Of a stretch of 18,219 bases of DNA, positions 1 through 7,900 are shown one piece after another. Every line of letters starts with the position of its first letter. The stretch's first letter is position 1. Position numbers and translations under genes: made by a program. This DNA comes from a bacterium (lineage in GTDB: Bacteria; CG2-30-53-67; CG2-30-70-394): assembly GCA_024278555.1 (NCBI GenBank), contig JAJRSX010000029.1, positions 1 through 18,219 of the forward strand. Reading direction: 5' to 3'. The notes under the pieces were generated by a model, which saw only the letters and a program-made list of their open reading frames with translations, did no database searches and was not told the DNA's origin.

Positions 1-825
1 GCAGGCGTTGTAGGTGGTCGGCCCCTTGCACCCGACCTTGTAGAGGCAGTACCCCTTGCGCGCCCCCTCGTCGTCGAACTTTTCGACGTACTGGCCGGCG
101 TCGAAGTGGGGCCGGCGGTAGCACTTGTCGTGGAGCCGCTGACCGTAGAACATCAACGGCCGTCCCTGGCGGTCGAGCTTCGGCAGCCGTCCTAAGGTGA
201 CCAGGTAGGTGATCACCCCGGTCATCACCTCGGCGATCGGCGGACAGCCCGGGACCTTCACGATCGGCTTGTCGTGGATGACCTTGTGGATCGGCACCGC
301 GTGGGTCGGGTTCGGCTTCGCCGCCTGCACGCACCCCCAGGAGGCGCACGACCCCCAGGCGATGATCGCCTGGCAGTGGTCGGCCATGTGGCGCAGCTTC
401 TCCAGGTAGGGGCGTCCCGCCTGGATGCAGTACATGCCGTCGTTGGCGAGCGGCGGGTTGCCCTCGCAGGCGAGGATGTACCTGCCGTCGTACTTGGCGA
501 TGGTCTGCTCGAGGATCTCCTCCGCCTGGGTGCCGGCGGCGGCCATGATCGTGTCGTCGTAATCCAGGGAGATCATCGACAAGACCACGTCCTTAGCCAG
601 GGGGTGGCCGGAGCGGATGAACGACTCGGAGCAGCAGGTGCACTCCAGGCCGTGGAGCCAGATCACCGGGGTGCGCGGCTTGGTCTCCAGGGCCTCGGCG
701 ATCTGCGTCGCTGCCCCCGGCGGTAGCCCCAGGGTGGCGGCGCTCACCGCGCAGAACTTGAGAAAGCTGCGGCGACTGATGCCGTGACGCCGCATCACCT
801 CGTAGAAGGTCTCACTCCCGTCCAT
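1..825 (-). CDS. hyaA: [NiFe] uptake hydrogenase small subunit, six-Cys O2-tolerant type (5' part)
   Basis: Small subunit of a membrane-bound H2-oxidising hydrogenase; it carries the Fe-S relay from the NiFe site in the large subunit towards the quinone pool. I translated 275 residues by hand; the rest runs off the left edge. A Tat signal (SRRSFLK, residues 17-23) precedes a hydrophobic stretch. Cluster ligands visible: C62, C64 and C65 in LECTCC, C160 and C165 in GSCASWGC, C194 in PGCPP, then H232, C235, C260, C266 and C275. Subtracting a 45-residue leader gives the numbering I recall for E. coli HyaA, including the extra cysteines 19 and 120 that form the [4Fe-3S] proximal cluster of group 1d enzymes. 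The ATG start has AAGGAGG four bases upstream. Missing: the last medial-cluster cysteines and the C-terminal membrane helix. The large subunit would be expected beyond the left edge. Confidence 0.96.
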   Translation of the reverse strand, partial: MDGSETFYEVMRRHGISRRSFLKFCAVSAATLGLPPGAATQIAEALETKPRTPVIWLHGLECTCCSESFIRSGHPLAKDVVLSMISLDYDDTIMAAAGTQAEEILEQTIAKYDGRYILACEGNPPLANDGMYCIQAGRPYLEKLRHMADHCQAIIAWGSCASWGCVQAAKPNPTHAVPIHKVIHDKPIVKVPGCPPIAEVMTGVITYLVTLGRLPKLDRQGRPLMFYGQRLHDKCYRRPHFDAGQYVEKFDDEGARKGYCLYKVGCKGPTTYNAC

Positions 826-829
826 GGCT

Positions 830-836
830 CCTCCTT
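830..836 (-). promoter_or_regulatory. Ribosome binding site of the hydrogenase gene
   Basis: AAGGAGG on the minus strand, four bases before the ATG at 825. It fixes the start of the hydrogenase small subunit. Confidence 0.85.
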
Positions 837-837
837 C

Positions 838-983
838 GGGGTGACCCGCGCCCCGTGTTCGCGCATCAACATCCACCGTAGCAAAAAATTAGCCGCGTGG
901 TGGTTTGTCGGACCATAGTTTGAAACTCGCCTATAACTACCCCGCCGTGGTGGGGAGCACCGCCAAATGGCACACTGACCGTC
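838..983. promoter_or_regulatory. Divergent control region between the hydrogenase and HEAT genes
   Basis: This 146-bp gap is clearly more AT-rich than its surroundings and must hold both promoters. A -10-like TATAAC lies at 932-937 on the plus strand, with no convincing -35. Just upstream is an 11-bp palindrome, AGTTTGAAACT (917-927), which could be an operator. An A-run at 882-887 lies on the hydrogenase side. I found no complete sigma-54 site. Promoter positions are inference. Confidence 0.35.
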
Positions 984-1388
984 ATGCGCCTCAACCCCGA
1001 TGCGGACCTCACCCCGATGCTCGCCGATGGCCTCGCCGACGGTCTGCTGGAGAACGTCTTGGCGCTCCTGCGCCAAGAGCCGCACCAGGCGCCGCTCCTG
1101 GCCGGGCTGGTGGCGGACGAACGGGTTCGAGTTCGGATGGGCGCGGTGGCGGCGGTCGAGGCGCTCCAGGATGAGGCAAACGGCGGCCTCATCGCCCTTG
1201 CCGATGCCCTCGTACCTCACCTGGCCGCCGACGGCGCCACCCTGCGCGGCGACGCCGCCTACCTCCTCGGCCTGGTCGGCGAACAGCGCCACCTCGCCCC
1301 CCTCACCCCCCTGCTTCATGACCCCCACCCAGACGTGGTGGCCCTCGTCGAGGAGGCCGTGGCGTCGATCCGTGGCCGCGCGGCCTAG
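984..1388 (+). CDS. Small HEAT-repeat protein beside the hydrogenase operon
   Basis: 134 residues with no signal peptide or membrane segment, so probably cytoplasmic. The middle and C-terminal parts read as two or three HEAT helical repeats, visible as the recurring pattern of VRxGAVxAVEAL (about residues 50-61), LRGDAAYLLGLVG (about 89-101) and HPDVVALVEEAVASI (about 115-129). Such alpha-solenoids bind other proteins and have no catalytic residues. It is divergent from the hydrogenase small subunit and convergent with the next gene (39-bp gap). The in-frame stop TGA at 976-978 means the start cannot lie upstream; the ribosome site is weak. A role in hydrogenase assembly or regulation is only suggested by position. 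Confidence 0.75.
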   Translation: MRLNPDADLTPMLADGLADGLLENVLALLRQEPHQAPLLAGLVADERVRVRMGAVAAVEALQDEANGGLIALADALVPHLAADGATLRGDAAYLLGLVGEQRHLAPLTPLLHDPHPDVVALVEEAVASIRGRAA

Positions 1389-1427
1389 GCGCTTGGGGCG
1401 TCTACCGGCAGGGGTCGCGCCGGTCGT

Positions 1428-2423
1428 CTACACCCCGCTCCACGTCTGTAACAGGCGCATGTACTGGGCGCGGCGGTAGGCGGCGGGGTTGGGACAGTGG
1501 GCGAGGTCCATGGAGCCGCGGGCCTGGGCCAGGCTCTCGTACTCGTGCTCTTCGAGCCACTGGGCGACGCCGTCTTTGAGCTCGGTGAGGTAGGCCGGGC
1601 CGCGGCGCAGGAGGCAGGTGACGAGCTGCACCGCGTCCGCACCCGCCATGATCGCCTTCACCGCGTCGTCGACCGTGTGCACCCCGCCGCTCGCCGCCAG
1701 GGAGCCGGTGAAGCCGGGACGGAGGATCGCCAACCAACGCAGGCGCAACAGCAGCAGCCCCGAATGGGAGGCGCCGTGGCCGGTGATCACCTCCAGCTCC
1801 TCGATGTTGAGGTCGGGCTCGAAGAAGCGGTTGAAGAGGACGATCCCGGCGGCGCCGGCGCGCTGGAGGCGGCGGGCAAAGGCGGGCAGGCCGGTGTAGA
1901 ACGGCGACACCTTCACCGCCACCGGGATGTCGATCCCCTGGGTGACGCTCGCCACGATCTCCCGCCGCTGCCGCTCCACCGCTTCGCTGGCGAGCTCCGG
2001 GTCGGTGACCACGTCGTAGAGGTTGAGCTCGAGCCCGTCGGCGCCCGCCGCGGTGATCTTCCGCGCGTAGTCGAGCCAGCCGTCGGCGCGGGCGCCGTTG
2101 AGCGACGCGACCACCGGCACGGCGACCGCCTGCTTCACCTGCGCCAGGTGGTCGAGGTAGGCGTCGGGGCCGAGGACGAAGTCGTCCGGGTCGGGGAGGT
2201 AGGTGGCCGCCTCCGGCGAGGCGTGGGAGACCCCGTCCATCGCCCGGTGGGTCGCCAGCCCCTCGGCGTCGAGCTGCTCCGCAAAGAGCGAACGGAGGGT
2301 GATCGCCGCGGCCCCTGCATCCTCCAGCCGCCGCACCGAGTCGAGGTCGTCGCTCAGCGGTGAGGCGCCGACGATGAAGGGGTGGGGGAGGCGCAGGTCG
2401 AGGTAGGTTGTGGCGAGGTCCAT
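1428..2423 (-). CDS. Dihydroorotate dehydrogenase-like FMN protein, catalytic motif missing
   Basis: 331 residues forming one TIM-barrel of the class 1 dihydroorotate dehydrogenase superfamily. FMN-site elements are visible: the SLNG segment (about residues 107-110), the lysine in VAVKVSPF (about 169-176), ASGGVHT (about 246-252) and the phosphate-binding GADAVQLVT (about 264-272). True enzymes carry NxSCPN, or the Ser equivalent, with the catalytic base after the ELN strand. Here the strand continues ELNLYDVVTD, so that Cys/Ser is absent and pyrimidine synthesis is unlikely. As I recall, proteins of this kind often sit beside nifJ; here nifJ is on the same strand, two genes upstream. GGAG lies five bases before the ATG. 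It may be a redox or flavin protein linked to pyruvate oxidation; substrate unknown. Confidence 0.88.
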   Translation of the reverse strand: MDLATTYLDLRLPHPFIVGASPLSDDLDSVRRLEDAGAAAITLRSLFAEQLDAEGLATHRAMDGVSHASPEAATYLPDPDDFVLGPDAYLDHLAQVKQAVAVPVVASLNGARADGWLDYARKITAAGADGLELNLYDVVTDPELASEAVERQRREIVASVTQGIDIPVAVKVSPFYTGLPAFARRLQRAGAAGIVLFNRFFEPDLNIEELEVITGHGASHSGLLLLRLRWLAILRPGFTGSLAASGGVHTVDDAVKAIMAGADAVQLVTCLLRRGPAYLTELKDGVAQWLEEHEYESLAQARGSMDLAHCPNPAAYRRAQYMRLLQTWSGV

Positions 2424-2476
2424 GGAGGCTCCAGGCAGGCGATGGAAGTGGCGACGAGCAAGCGTAGACGGCAGTG

Positions 2477-2495
2477 CGCGCCGAGAGAAGGCGCG
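2477..2495 (-). other. Hairpin in the gap between the mepK-like and DHODH-like genes
   Basis: CGCGCC (2477-2482) and GGCGCG (2490-2495) form a 6-bp stem around a 7-nt loop, after the stop of the MepK-like gene. There is no T-run on either strand, so a classic terminator is not supported. The rest of the 109-bp gap shows nothing. Confidence 0.3.
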
Positions 2496-2532
2496 ACCCC
2501 ATCATCCTCGCCCCCCAGCCCCTCAGCCACTC

Positions 2533-3093
2533 TCACCAGTAGCGCACCCGCCCGGTGTCCACGTGGACAAAGCCCGAGCGCGGGTAGTAGCCGACGCCGC
2601 CCCGGCGCAGGCGGCGGGCGGCGGCGTGGAGGCGCGGGAGGTCGCAGCCGGGGAGGCGGATGTCGATCGCCTTGCCCTGCATGTGCAGCGAGTGGCGCGC
2701 CACGTGGTGGCCCTCGCGACGCAGGCGGGCGTTGGTGGCCGGCGAGCGGTAGCCGGAGATCACCTGGAAGCAGCCGCCCATGCCGAGGCTGGCCTGGAGG
2801 TCGCCCAGGAGGGTGAGGAGAGCCGGATCGATGGCGTGGACCGCGCCGTTGCGATGGTCGCGCAAGATGTGGTCCACCCTCGCCATCATCTGCGGCGGGC
2901 AGGGGCAGCCATCAGCAACGGTGAGGGTGAGGTCCTCGCCCGTGTGCAGGTTGTGGAGGGAGAGGGTGTGCGTGGGCGGGTGGAGGGCGGCACGCGCCGG
3001 GCGCGGCAGAGCGAGGGTGGCGAGGGCGGCGGCGCCGGCGGCGAGGAGCTGCCGCCGGCTCAGACAGAAGGGGGCCGAGGGCTCAATCTCCAT
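2533..3093 (-). CDS. mepK: MepK-like murein endopeptidase (DUF882/M15-type), Tat-exported
   Basis: 186 residues. E. coli MepK (YcbK) is a periplasmic zinc endopeptidase that cuts peptidoglycan crosslinks, notably 3-3 (mDAP-mDAP) bonds. The N-terminus has a Tat signal: SRRQLLA at about residues 12-18, an alanine/leucine-rich h-region, then ARA before the mature chain. The zinc-site residues of the family are present: ISGYRSP, HSLHMQGKAID (His and Asp ligands) and, near the end, VGYYPRSGFVHVDTG (His ligand). I chose ATG 3093 rather than the upstream in-frame start at 3192 because AAGGAAG lies five bases before it and the Tat signal begins there. This start overlaps the 3' end of the L,D-transpeptidase gene by 11 bp, so translation is probably coupled. 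The ldtD-mepK pairing also occurs in E. coli. Confidence 0.9.
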   Translation of the reverse strand: MEIEPSAPFCLSRRQLLAAGAAALATLALPRPARAALHPPTHTLSLHNLHTGEDLTLTVADGCPCPPQMMARVDHILRDHRNGAVHAIDPALLTLLGDLQASLGMGGCFQVISGYRSPATNARLRREGHHVARHSLHMQGKAIDIRLPGCDLPRLHAAARRLRRGGVGYYPRSGFVHVDTGRVRYW

Positions 3094-4702
3094 GGGGGCT
3101 TCCTTGCGGGGCTGGGGGGCGGTCGAGGGCGGCGGCGAGGCGCCGGTCGCGGCCGTAGATGTCATCACGGAACTGGAGGACGCCTGTCTCATCGACCCAC
3201 GCGGTGAGGTAGAGGAGACAAACGGTCACCGGCTGGGGGAGCGAAACGGTCTGCCGCCGGCCGGTGGCAATGGCGGTGACCACCCGCGCCTCATCCCACG
3301 CCGGCCCGAGGAGGGCGGTGGCGAGCTGAAGGGGACGGGCGACCCGGATGCAGCCGTGGCTGAAGGTGCGCACCCGGGCGTCAAACAGAGCGGTGGCCGG
3401 CGTGTCGTGGAGGTAGACATGAAAACGGTTGGGGAATATGAACTTGACGCGGCCGAGAGGATTCATCGGGCCGGGCCGCTGGCGCAAGGCGTAGGGGAAG
3501 TGGCTCACGGTGATGCCGCGCCAGTCGATGGTGTCAGGGGCGACCTTCCTGTAACCATGGAACACATCGAAACCATGGCGCATGAGCCATCCCGAATCGC
3601 GGCGCAGGCGCGGGAGGATGTCGCGGGTGGCGATGGAGCGGGGCACAGTCCACGCCGGGTTGAAGACCAGGTAGGTCATCGGCTCGGCGAAGACCGGGGT
3701 GTGCCAGAAACGGCGGCCCACCACCACCGCCATGGCCAGCCGGGTATGGCCCCCCTCCACCAGGCGCAGGCGGTAATCGGCGATGTTCACCTCCAGGTAT
3801 CGCCCCTGCTTGCGCGGGCTCCTCCGCAGCCGCTCCAGGTTGAGGGCGATCTGGCGCGCCCGCGCCGTTGCCGGGACGTTGAGGGCTCGCCGCGTCGCCG
3901 GCCCCACGACCCCATCGTTGGCGAGGCCATGGCGGGCCTGAAAGCGGCGCACTGCCGCCTCGACGCGACCGTCGAAGAGGTCGCCGGCGGCCTCCCCGGA
4001 CTCCAGGAGGCGGCGGCGCAGGATCGCCACCTGCCCCCCGTGGCTGCCGAGGCGCAGGAGGGGGCCGGGGGCAAGCGCCGGCCAGCCGCCGTGGTGGGCG
4101 ATCGCCCGGTAGCGGGCCAGGGCCTGGCGCATGCGGCCGTAACGGTCCTGGGGTGGCAGGAGGTGGGCCAGGGCGGCGACGATGCTCCCCCTGGCAACCG
4201 CCTGCTCCAAGACCCGCACCACGTCCACCGGACCGCGGCGCGCGAACCACTCCGCCTCCACGGTGACCGGGTTCACGCACCCCGCCGAGTAGTGGCAGCC
4301 GAGCAGGAGGAAGGCATCGCTCAGGAGGAGGTCGAGCTCGGCGGCGGCCACGGGCGCGAGCGCCTGCTCCCGGACGGCGGCGAGGCGGCGGCGCAGCTCC
4401 GGCAGGTGGTAGCGATCGGGCAGGAGCCCCTCTTCCGAGGCCCGTCCCACCGCCTCGACCAGCTCCTCGGCCCGCCCGAGGGGACGTCCTCCCTCGGACC
4501 AGAGGGGGCGGTGGTCGCGGCGACCGTAGAGGCGACGCAGGCTGTCCACGGCGTGGACAGGGATACCGCGGCCACGGCTGGCGACGAGCGCCTCGATCTG
4601 CGCCGCCACGGGCGTCGCGACCGGCCTGGTCGGTGGCGCCATCGCCAGGGTGGCGGCCGCCAGGAGGAGGACGAGGCGGAGGAGAGGCGGCAGACGGGAC
4701 AC
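3083..4702 (-). CDS. ldtD: LdtD-like L,D-transpeptidase (YcbB family)
   Basis: 539 residues from the GTG at 4702. Periplasmic enzyme that forms 3-3 crosslinks in peptidoglycan using a catalytic cysteine. Order: hydrophobic signal sequence (LPPLLRLVLLLAAATLA), scaffold region, a peptidoglycan-binding domain at about residues 216-272 (VRRFQARHGL, DGVVGPATRRALN), then the YkuD catalytic domain with HDTP and SHGCIRV (nucleophile near residue 450). E. coli LdtD is 615 aa, so the length fits. The frame stays open upstream to 4876, but that extension is Arg-rich, would bury the signal sequence and runs into the large palindrome. GGAGGAG lies 12 bases before GTG 4702, rather far; GTG 4756 is the alternative. 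The MepK-like gene overlaps its 3' end. Confidence 0.92.
   Translation of the reverse strand: MSRLPPLLRLVLLLAAATLAMAPPTRPVATPVAAQIEALVASRGRGIPVHAVDSLRRLYGRRDHRPLWSEGGRPLGRAEELVEAVGRASEEGLLPDRYHLPELRRRLAAVREQALAPVAAAELDLLLSDAFLLLGCHYSAGCVNPVTVEAEWFARRGPVDVVRVLEQAVARGSIVAALAHLLPPQDRYGRMRQALARYRAIAHHGGWPALAPGPLLRLGSHGGQVAILRRRLLESGEAAGDLFDGRVEAAVRRFQARHGLANDGVVGPATRRALNVPATARARQIALNLERLRRSPRKQGRYLEVNIADYRLRLVEGGHTRLAMAVVVGRRFWHTPVFAEPMTYLVFNPAWTVPRSIATRDILPRLRRDSGWLMRHGFDVFHGYRKVAPDTIDWRGITVSHFPYALRQRPGPMNPLGRVKFIFPNRFHVYLHDTPATALFDARVRTFSHGCIRVARPLQLATALLGPAWDEARVVTAIATGRRQTVSLPQPVTVCLLYLTAWVDETGVLQFRDDIYGRDRRLAAALDRPPAPQGSPHGD
3099..3105 (-). promoter_or_regulatory. Ribosome binding site of the mepK-like gene
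   Basis: AAGGAAG on the minus strand, five bases before ATG 3093 and inside the end of the ldtD-like gene. It supports the short start and translational coupling. Confidence 0.7.
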
Positions 4703-4714
4703 AGCGGCGCGATT

Positions 4715-4721
4715 CTCCTCC
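4715..4721 (-). promoter_or_regulatory. Probable ribosome binding site for the ldtD-like gene
   Basis: GGAGGAG on the minus strand, 12 bases upstream of GTG 4702. The spacing is longer than usual, but the downstream frame begins directly with a good signal peptide. This argues against the longer reading frame. Confidence 0.45.
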
Positions 4722-4790
4722 GCCGAGGGGGCGCATGCATCCCCCTCCTGTCTCACCCCCCGGTCCCTCTCCCGCCCCGGTAAATCTACA

Positions 4791-4969
4791 GACGCCCAGG
4801 CGTCTGTCGGACTTAGGCACGATCTACTGCGGGAAAGCGGATCTCGGCCCGGATCGCGCCCCGTTCTTCGTTGCATAGGCCCACTATGCGCCTCGAACGG
4901 GCCACAATCCGGACTCGAGCCCGCTTTCCCTCGCGACGATCGCCAAAGCCCGACAGACTCCTAGGCGTC
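4791..4969. repeat. 179-bp imperfect palindrome between nifJ and ldtD
   Basis: Two arms of about 87 nt surround a 5-nt centre (4879-4883). Matching blocks: 4791-4800 with 4960-4969 (9/10), 4801-4810 with 4950-4959 (9/10), 4831-4840 with 4921-4930 (10/10), 4849-4854 with 4907-4912 (6/6), 4860-4866 with 4895-4901 (7/7) and 4873-4878 with 4884-4889 (6/6). The left arm also holds its own hairpin, ACAGACGC-CCAG-GCGTCTGT, at 4788-4807. Both outer ends read GACGCC going inwards. The nifJ stop codon and last two codons lie inside the right arm. It looks like a non-coding palindromic or MITE-type element; no second copy is visible in this window. It could also act as a 3' end structure for nifJ mRNA. 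Confidence 0.8.
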
Positions 4970-7900
4970 GTTGCCGCCGTTCCCGGCCGCCTGGAGCTGT
5001 AGCCCCGCCAGGTGGCGGTAGACCTGCACCCGCCGCTCCGCCGCCTCCTGTGCCTGGGCGGCGAGGCGGTGGAAGCGGGCCGGGTCGATCCGCTCGACCA
5101 TCCGGAAGCGGGTCTCGTGGCGCATGAACTCGGCCACCGGGAGGGTCGGCTCCTTGGCGTCGAGGATCAACGGCGGCTCGCCGGCGGCGAGGCGTCGCGG
5201 GTCGAAGCGGTAGAGCGGCCAGATGCCCGAGGCGACCACCCGCTTCTGCTGCTCGACGCCGAAGGCGAGGTCGTAGCCATGGGCGATGCAGTGGGAGTAG
5301 GCGAGGATGAGCGACGGCCCCGGGTAGGCCTCGGCCTCGGCGATCGCCTTCACCGTCTGCGCGTCCTTGGCGCCGAAGGCGATGCTCGCGACGTAGACGT
5401 GGCCGTAGCTCATCGCCATGAGCCCCAGGTCCTTCTTCGCCACCCCCTTGCCGGCGGTGGCGAACTTGGCGGCGGCGCCCAGGGGCGTCGCCTTCGACGC
5501 CTGGCCGCCGGTGTTGGAGTAGACCTCCGTGTCCATCACCAGGACGTTGACGTTGTGGCGCAGCGACAGGACGTGGTCCAGCCCGCCGTAGCCGATGTCG
5601 TAGGCCCAGCCGTCACCGCCGAAGATCCACACTGAGCGGTCCACCAGGGCATCGGCCACCTGCGCCAGCCGCCGGGCGCGCGGGTCAGCGGCGGTGGCCA
5701 GCTTCCGGCGCAGGGCAACGACCCGCTCGCGCTGTTCCTCGATGCCTGCGGGGGTCGACTGGTCGGCCCCGAGGAGCGCGTCGGTGAGGGTGGCGCCGAT
5801 CTCGCCTCCCATGGCCGCCAGCAGGGCTTCCGCCTCGCGCCGCTGCCCCTCGACCCCGAGCCTAAGGCCGAGGCCGAACTCGGCGTTGTCCTCGAACAGC
5901 GAGTTGGCCCACGCCGGACCGCGACCGTCCGCGTTCGTGGTGTACGGGGTGGTGGGGAGGTTGCCGCCGTAGATCGACGAGCAGCCGGTGGCGTTGGCGA
6001 TGATCGTGCGGTCGCCAAAGAGCTGGGTGACCAGCTTGATATACGGGGTCTCGCCGCACCCGGGACAGGCGCCCGAGTACTCGAAGAGGGGCTCTAGGAG
6101 CTGCGTCTGCTTGACGTTCAGCTTGTCGAGCTGGGTCCGCTTCACCTCGGGGAGATCGAGGAAGAAGTCGTAGCGCGCCCGCTCCTGCTCCAGGACCTCG
6201 AAGCGGTCGACCATGTTGATCGCCTTGCGCCGCGGGTTGGCCTTGTCCTTGGCCGGACAGACCTCGGTGCACAGGCGGCAGCCGGTGCAGTCGTCCGGCG
6301 CCACCTGGATGGTGAACCTCCAGCCGGCAAACGGCTTGCCCTTGAACTTCCACGACAGGAAGCCGTCCGGGGCTCCCTCCAGGGCCTCCTCCGGGTACGC
6401 CTTGGCACGGATCGCCGCGTGCGGGCAGACCATCGCGCACTGGTCGCACTCGGTACACAGCTCCGGCTCCCACACCGGCACGGAAAGCGCCGTGCCCATC
6501 TTCTCCCACCGCGTCGTCCCGGTCGGCCAGGTGCCGTCCGGGGGGAAGGCGGAGACCGGCAGGTGGTCGCCGAGGCCGCCCATCATCAGGGCGGTTACCC
6601 TTTGAACGAAGTCGGGGGCCGCGGCGCTCACCACCGGCGGCCGGGTGTGGTCGCTGGTGGCGGCCGCGGGGACCTCGATCTCGTGCAGGTGGCTCAGGGC
6701 GGCGTCCACCGCCTCGAAGTTGCGCCGCACCACCTCCTCGCCCTTCTTGCCGTAGGTCTTCTCGATCGCCTCCTTGATCTTGGCGATCGCCTCCTCCTTG
6801 GGGAGGACCCCGGAGAGGGCGAAGAAGCAGGTCTGCATCAGGGTGTTGGTGCGCCGGCCCATGCCCACCTCGGCGGCCACTGCGTAGGCGTCGATGGCGT
6901 AGAGCTTCAGCCCCTTGGCGACGATCTGCTCCTGCATCTCCCGCGGCAGGTGGTCCCACACCTCCTCCGTGGGGAAGGGGGCGTTGATCAGCAGGGTCGC
7001 GCCGGGGGCGGCGGCGGCCAACATGTCGAACTTGTCGACGAAGGGGAACTGGTGGCAGGCGACGAAGGAGGCCTGGCGGATCAGGTACGGGGCGCAGATC
7101 GGCTGCGGCCCGAAGCGCAGGTGGGAGATGGTCACCGCCCCCGACTTCTTTGAGTCGTAGACGAAGTACCCCTGGACGAAGAGGTCCGTGCCCTCGCCGA
7201 TGATCTTGATGGTGTTCTTGTTCGCCCCCACGGTGCCGTCGGAGCCCAGCCCGTAGAAGATCGCCCGCACCGTCTCCGGCGCTTCGATGTCGAAGCCCTC
7301 GTCCCAGGGGAGCGAGGTGTGGCCCACGTCGTCGACGATGCCGACGGTGAAGTGGTTTTTCGGGGTCGACGCGCACGCCGCCTCGAAGACCCCCTTGACC
7401 ATCGCCGGGGTGAACTCCTTGGAGGAGAGGCCGTAGCGACCGCCCACCACCGTGGGCCGCTCAGTCAGCGGCAGGGTGCCTCCCTGCGCCGCCTCGGCCA
7501 CCGCGGTGACCACGTCGAGGTAGAGGGGCTCGCCCACGCTCCCGGGCTCCTTGGTGCGGTCGAGCACGGTGATCGTCCGGGTGGTCGCCGGCATCGCCGC
7601 GAGGAGCCGGTCGGCGGCAAAGGGCCGGTAGAGACGCACCGTCACCACCCCGACCCGCTCGCCCGCCTCGACGAGACGCGCCACGGTCTCGCGCACCGTC
7701 TCCGCGCCCGAGCCCATCGCCACCACCACCCGCTCCGCCTCCGGGTGGCCGGTGTAGTCGAAGAGGCGGTAGGTGCGGCCGGTCTGCGCGGCAAAGCGCG
7801 CCATCATCGACTCCACCACCTCCGGGCACGCCGCGTAGAAGGGGTTGCACGCCTCGCGCGCCTGGAAGAAGCAGTCGGGGTTTTGGGCCGAGCCGCGCAG

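Noticed and set aside
968-983. TGGCAC, the -24 half of a sigma-54 promoter, upstream of the HEAT gene
   Set aside because: No TTGC-type -12 element at the required distance, and too close to the start codon.
2780-4783. 667-aa open frame on the plus strand opposite the ldtD-like and mepK-like genes
   Set aside because: Low-complexity Arg/Gly/Glu-rich composition with no motif; the minus-strand frames have clear catalytic motifs. It is a by-product of high GC.
4703-4876. N-terminal 58-residue extension of the ldtD-like frame
   Set aside because: It would bury a good signal sequence, is Arg-rich and runs into the large palindrome; GTG 4702 or 4756 is more likely.
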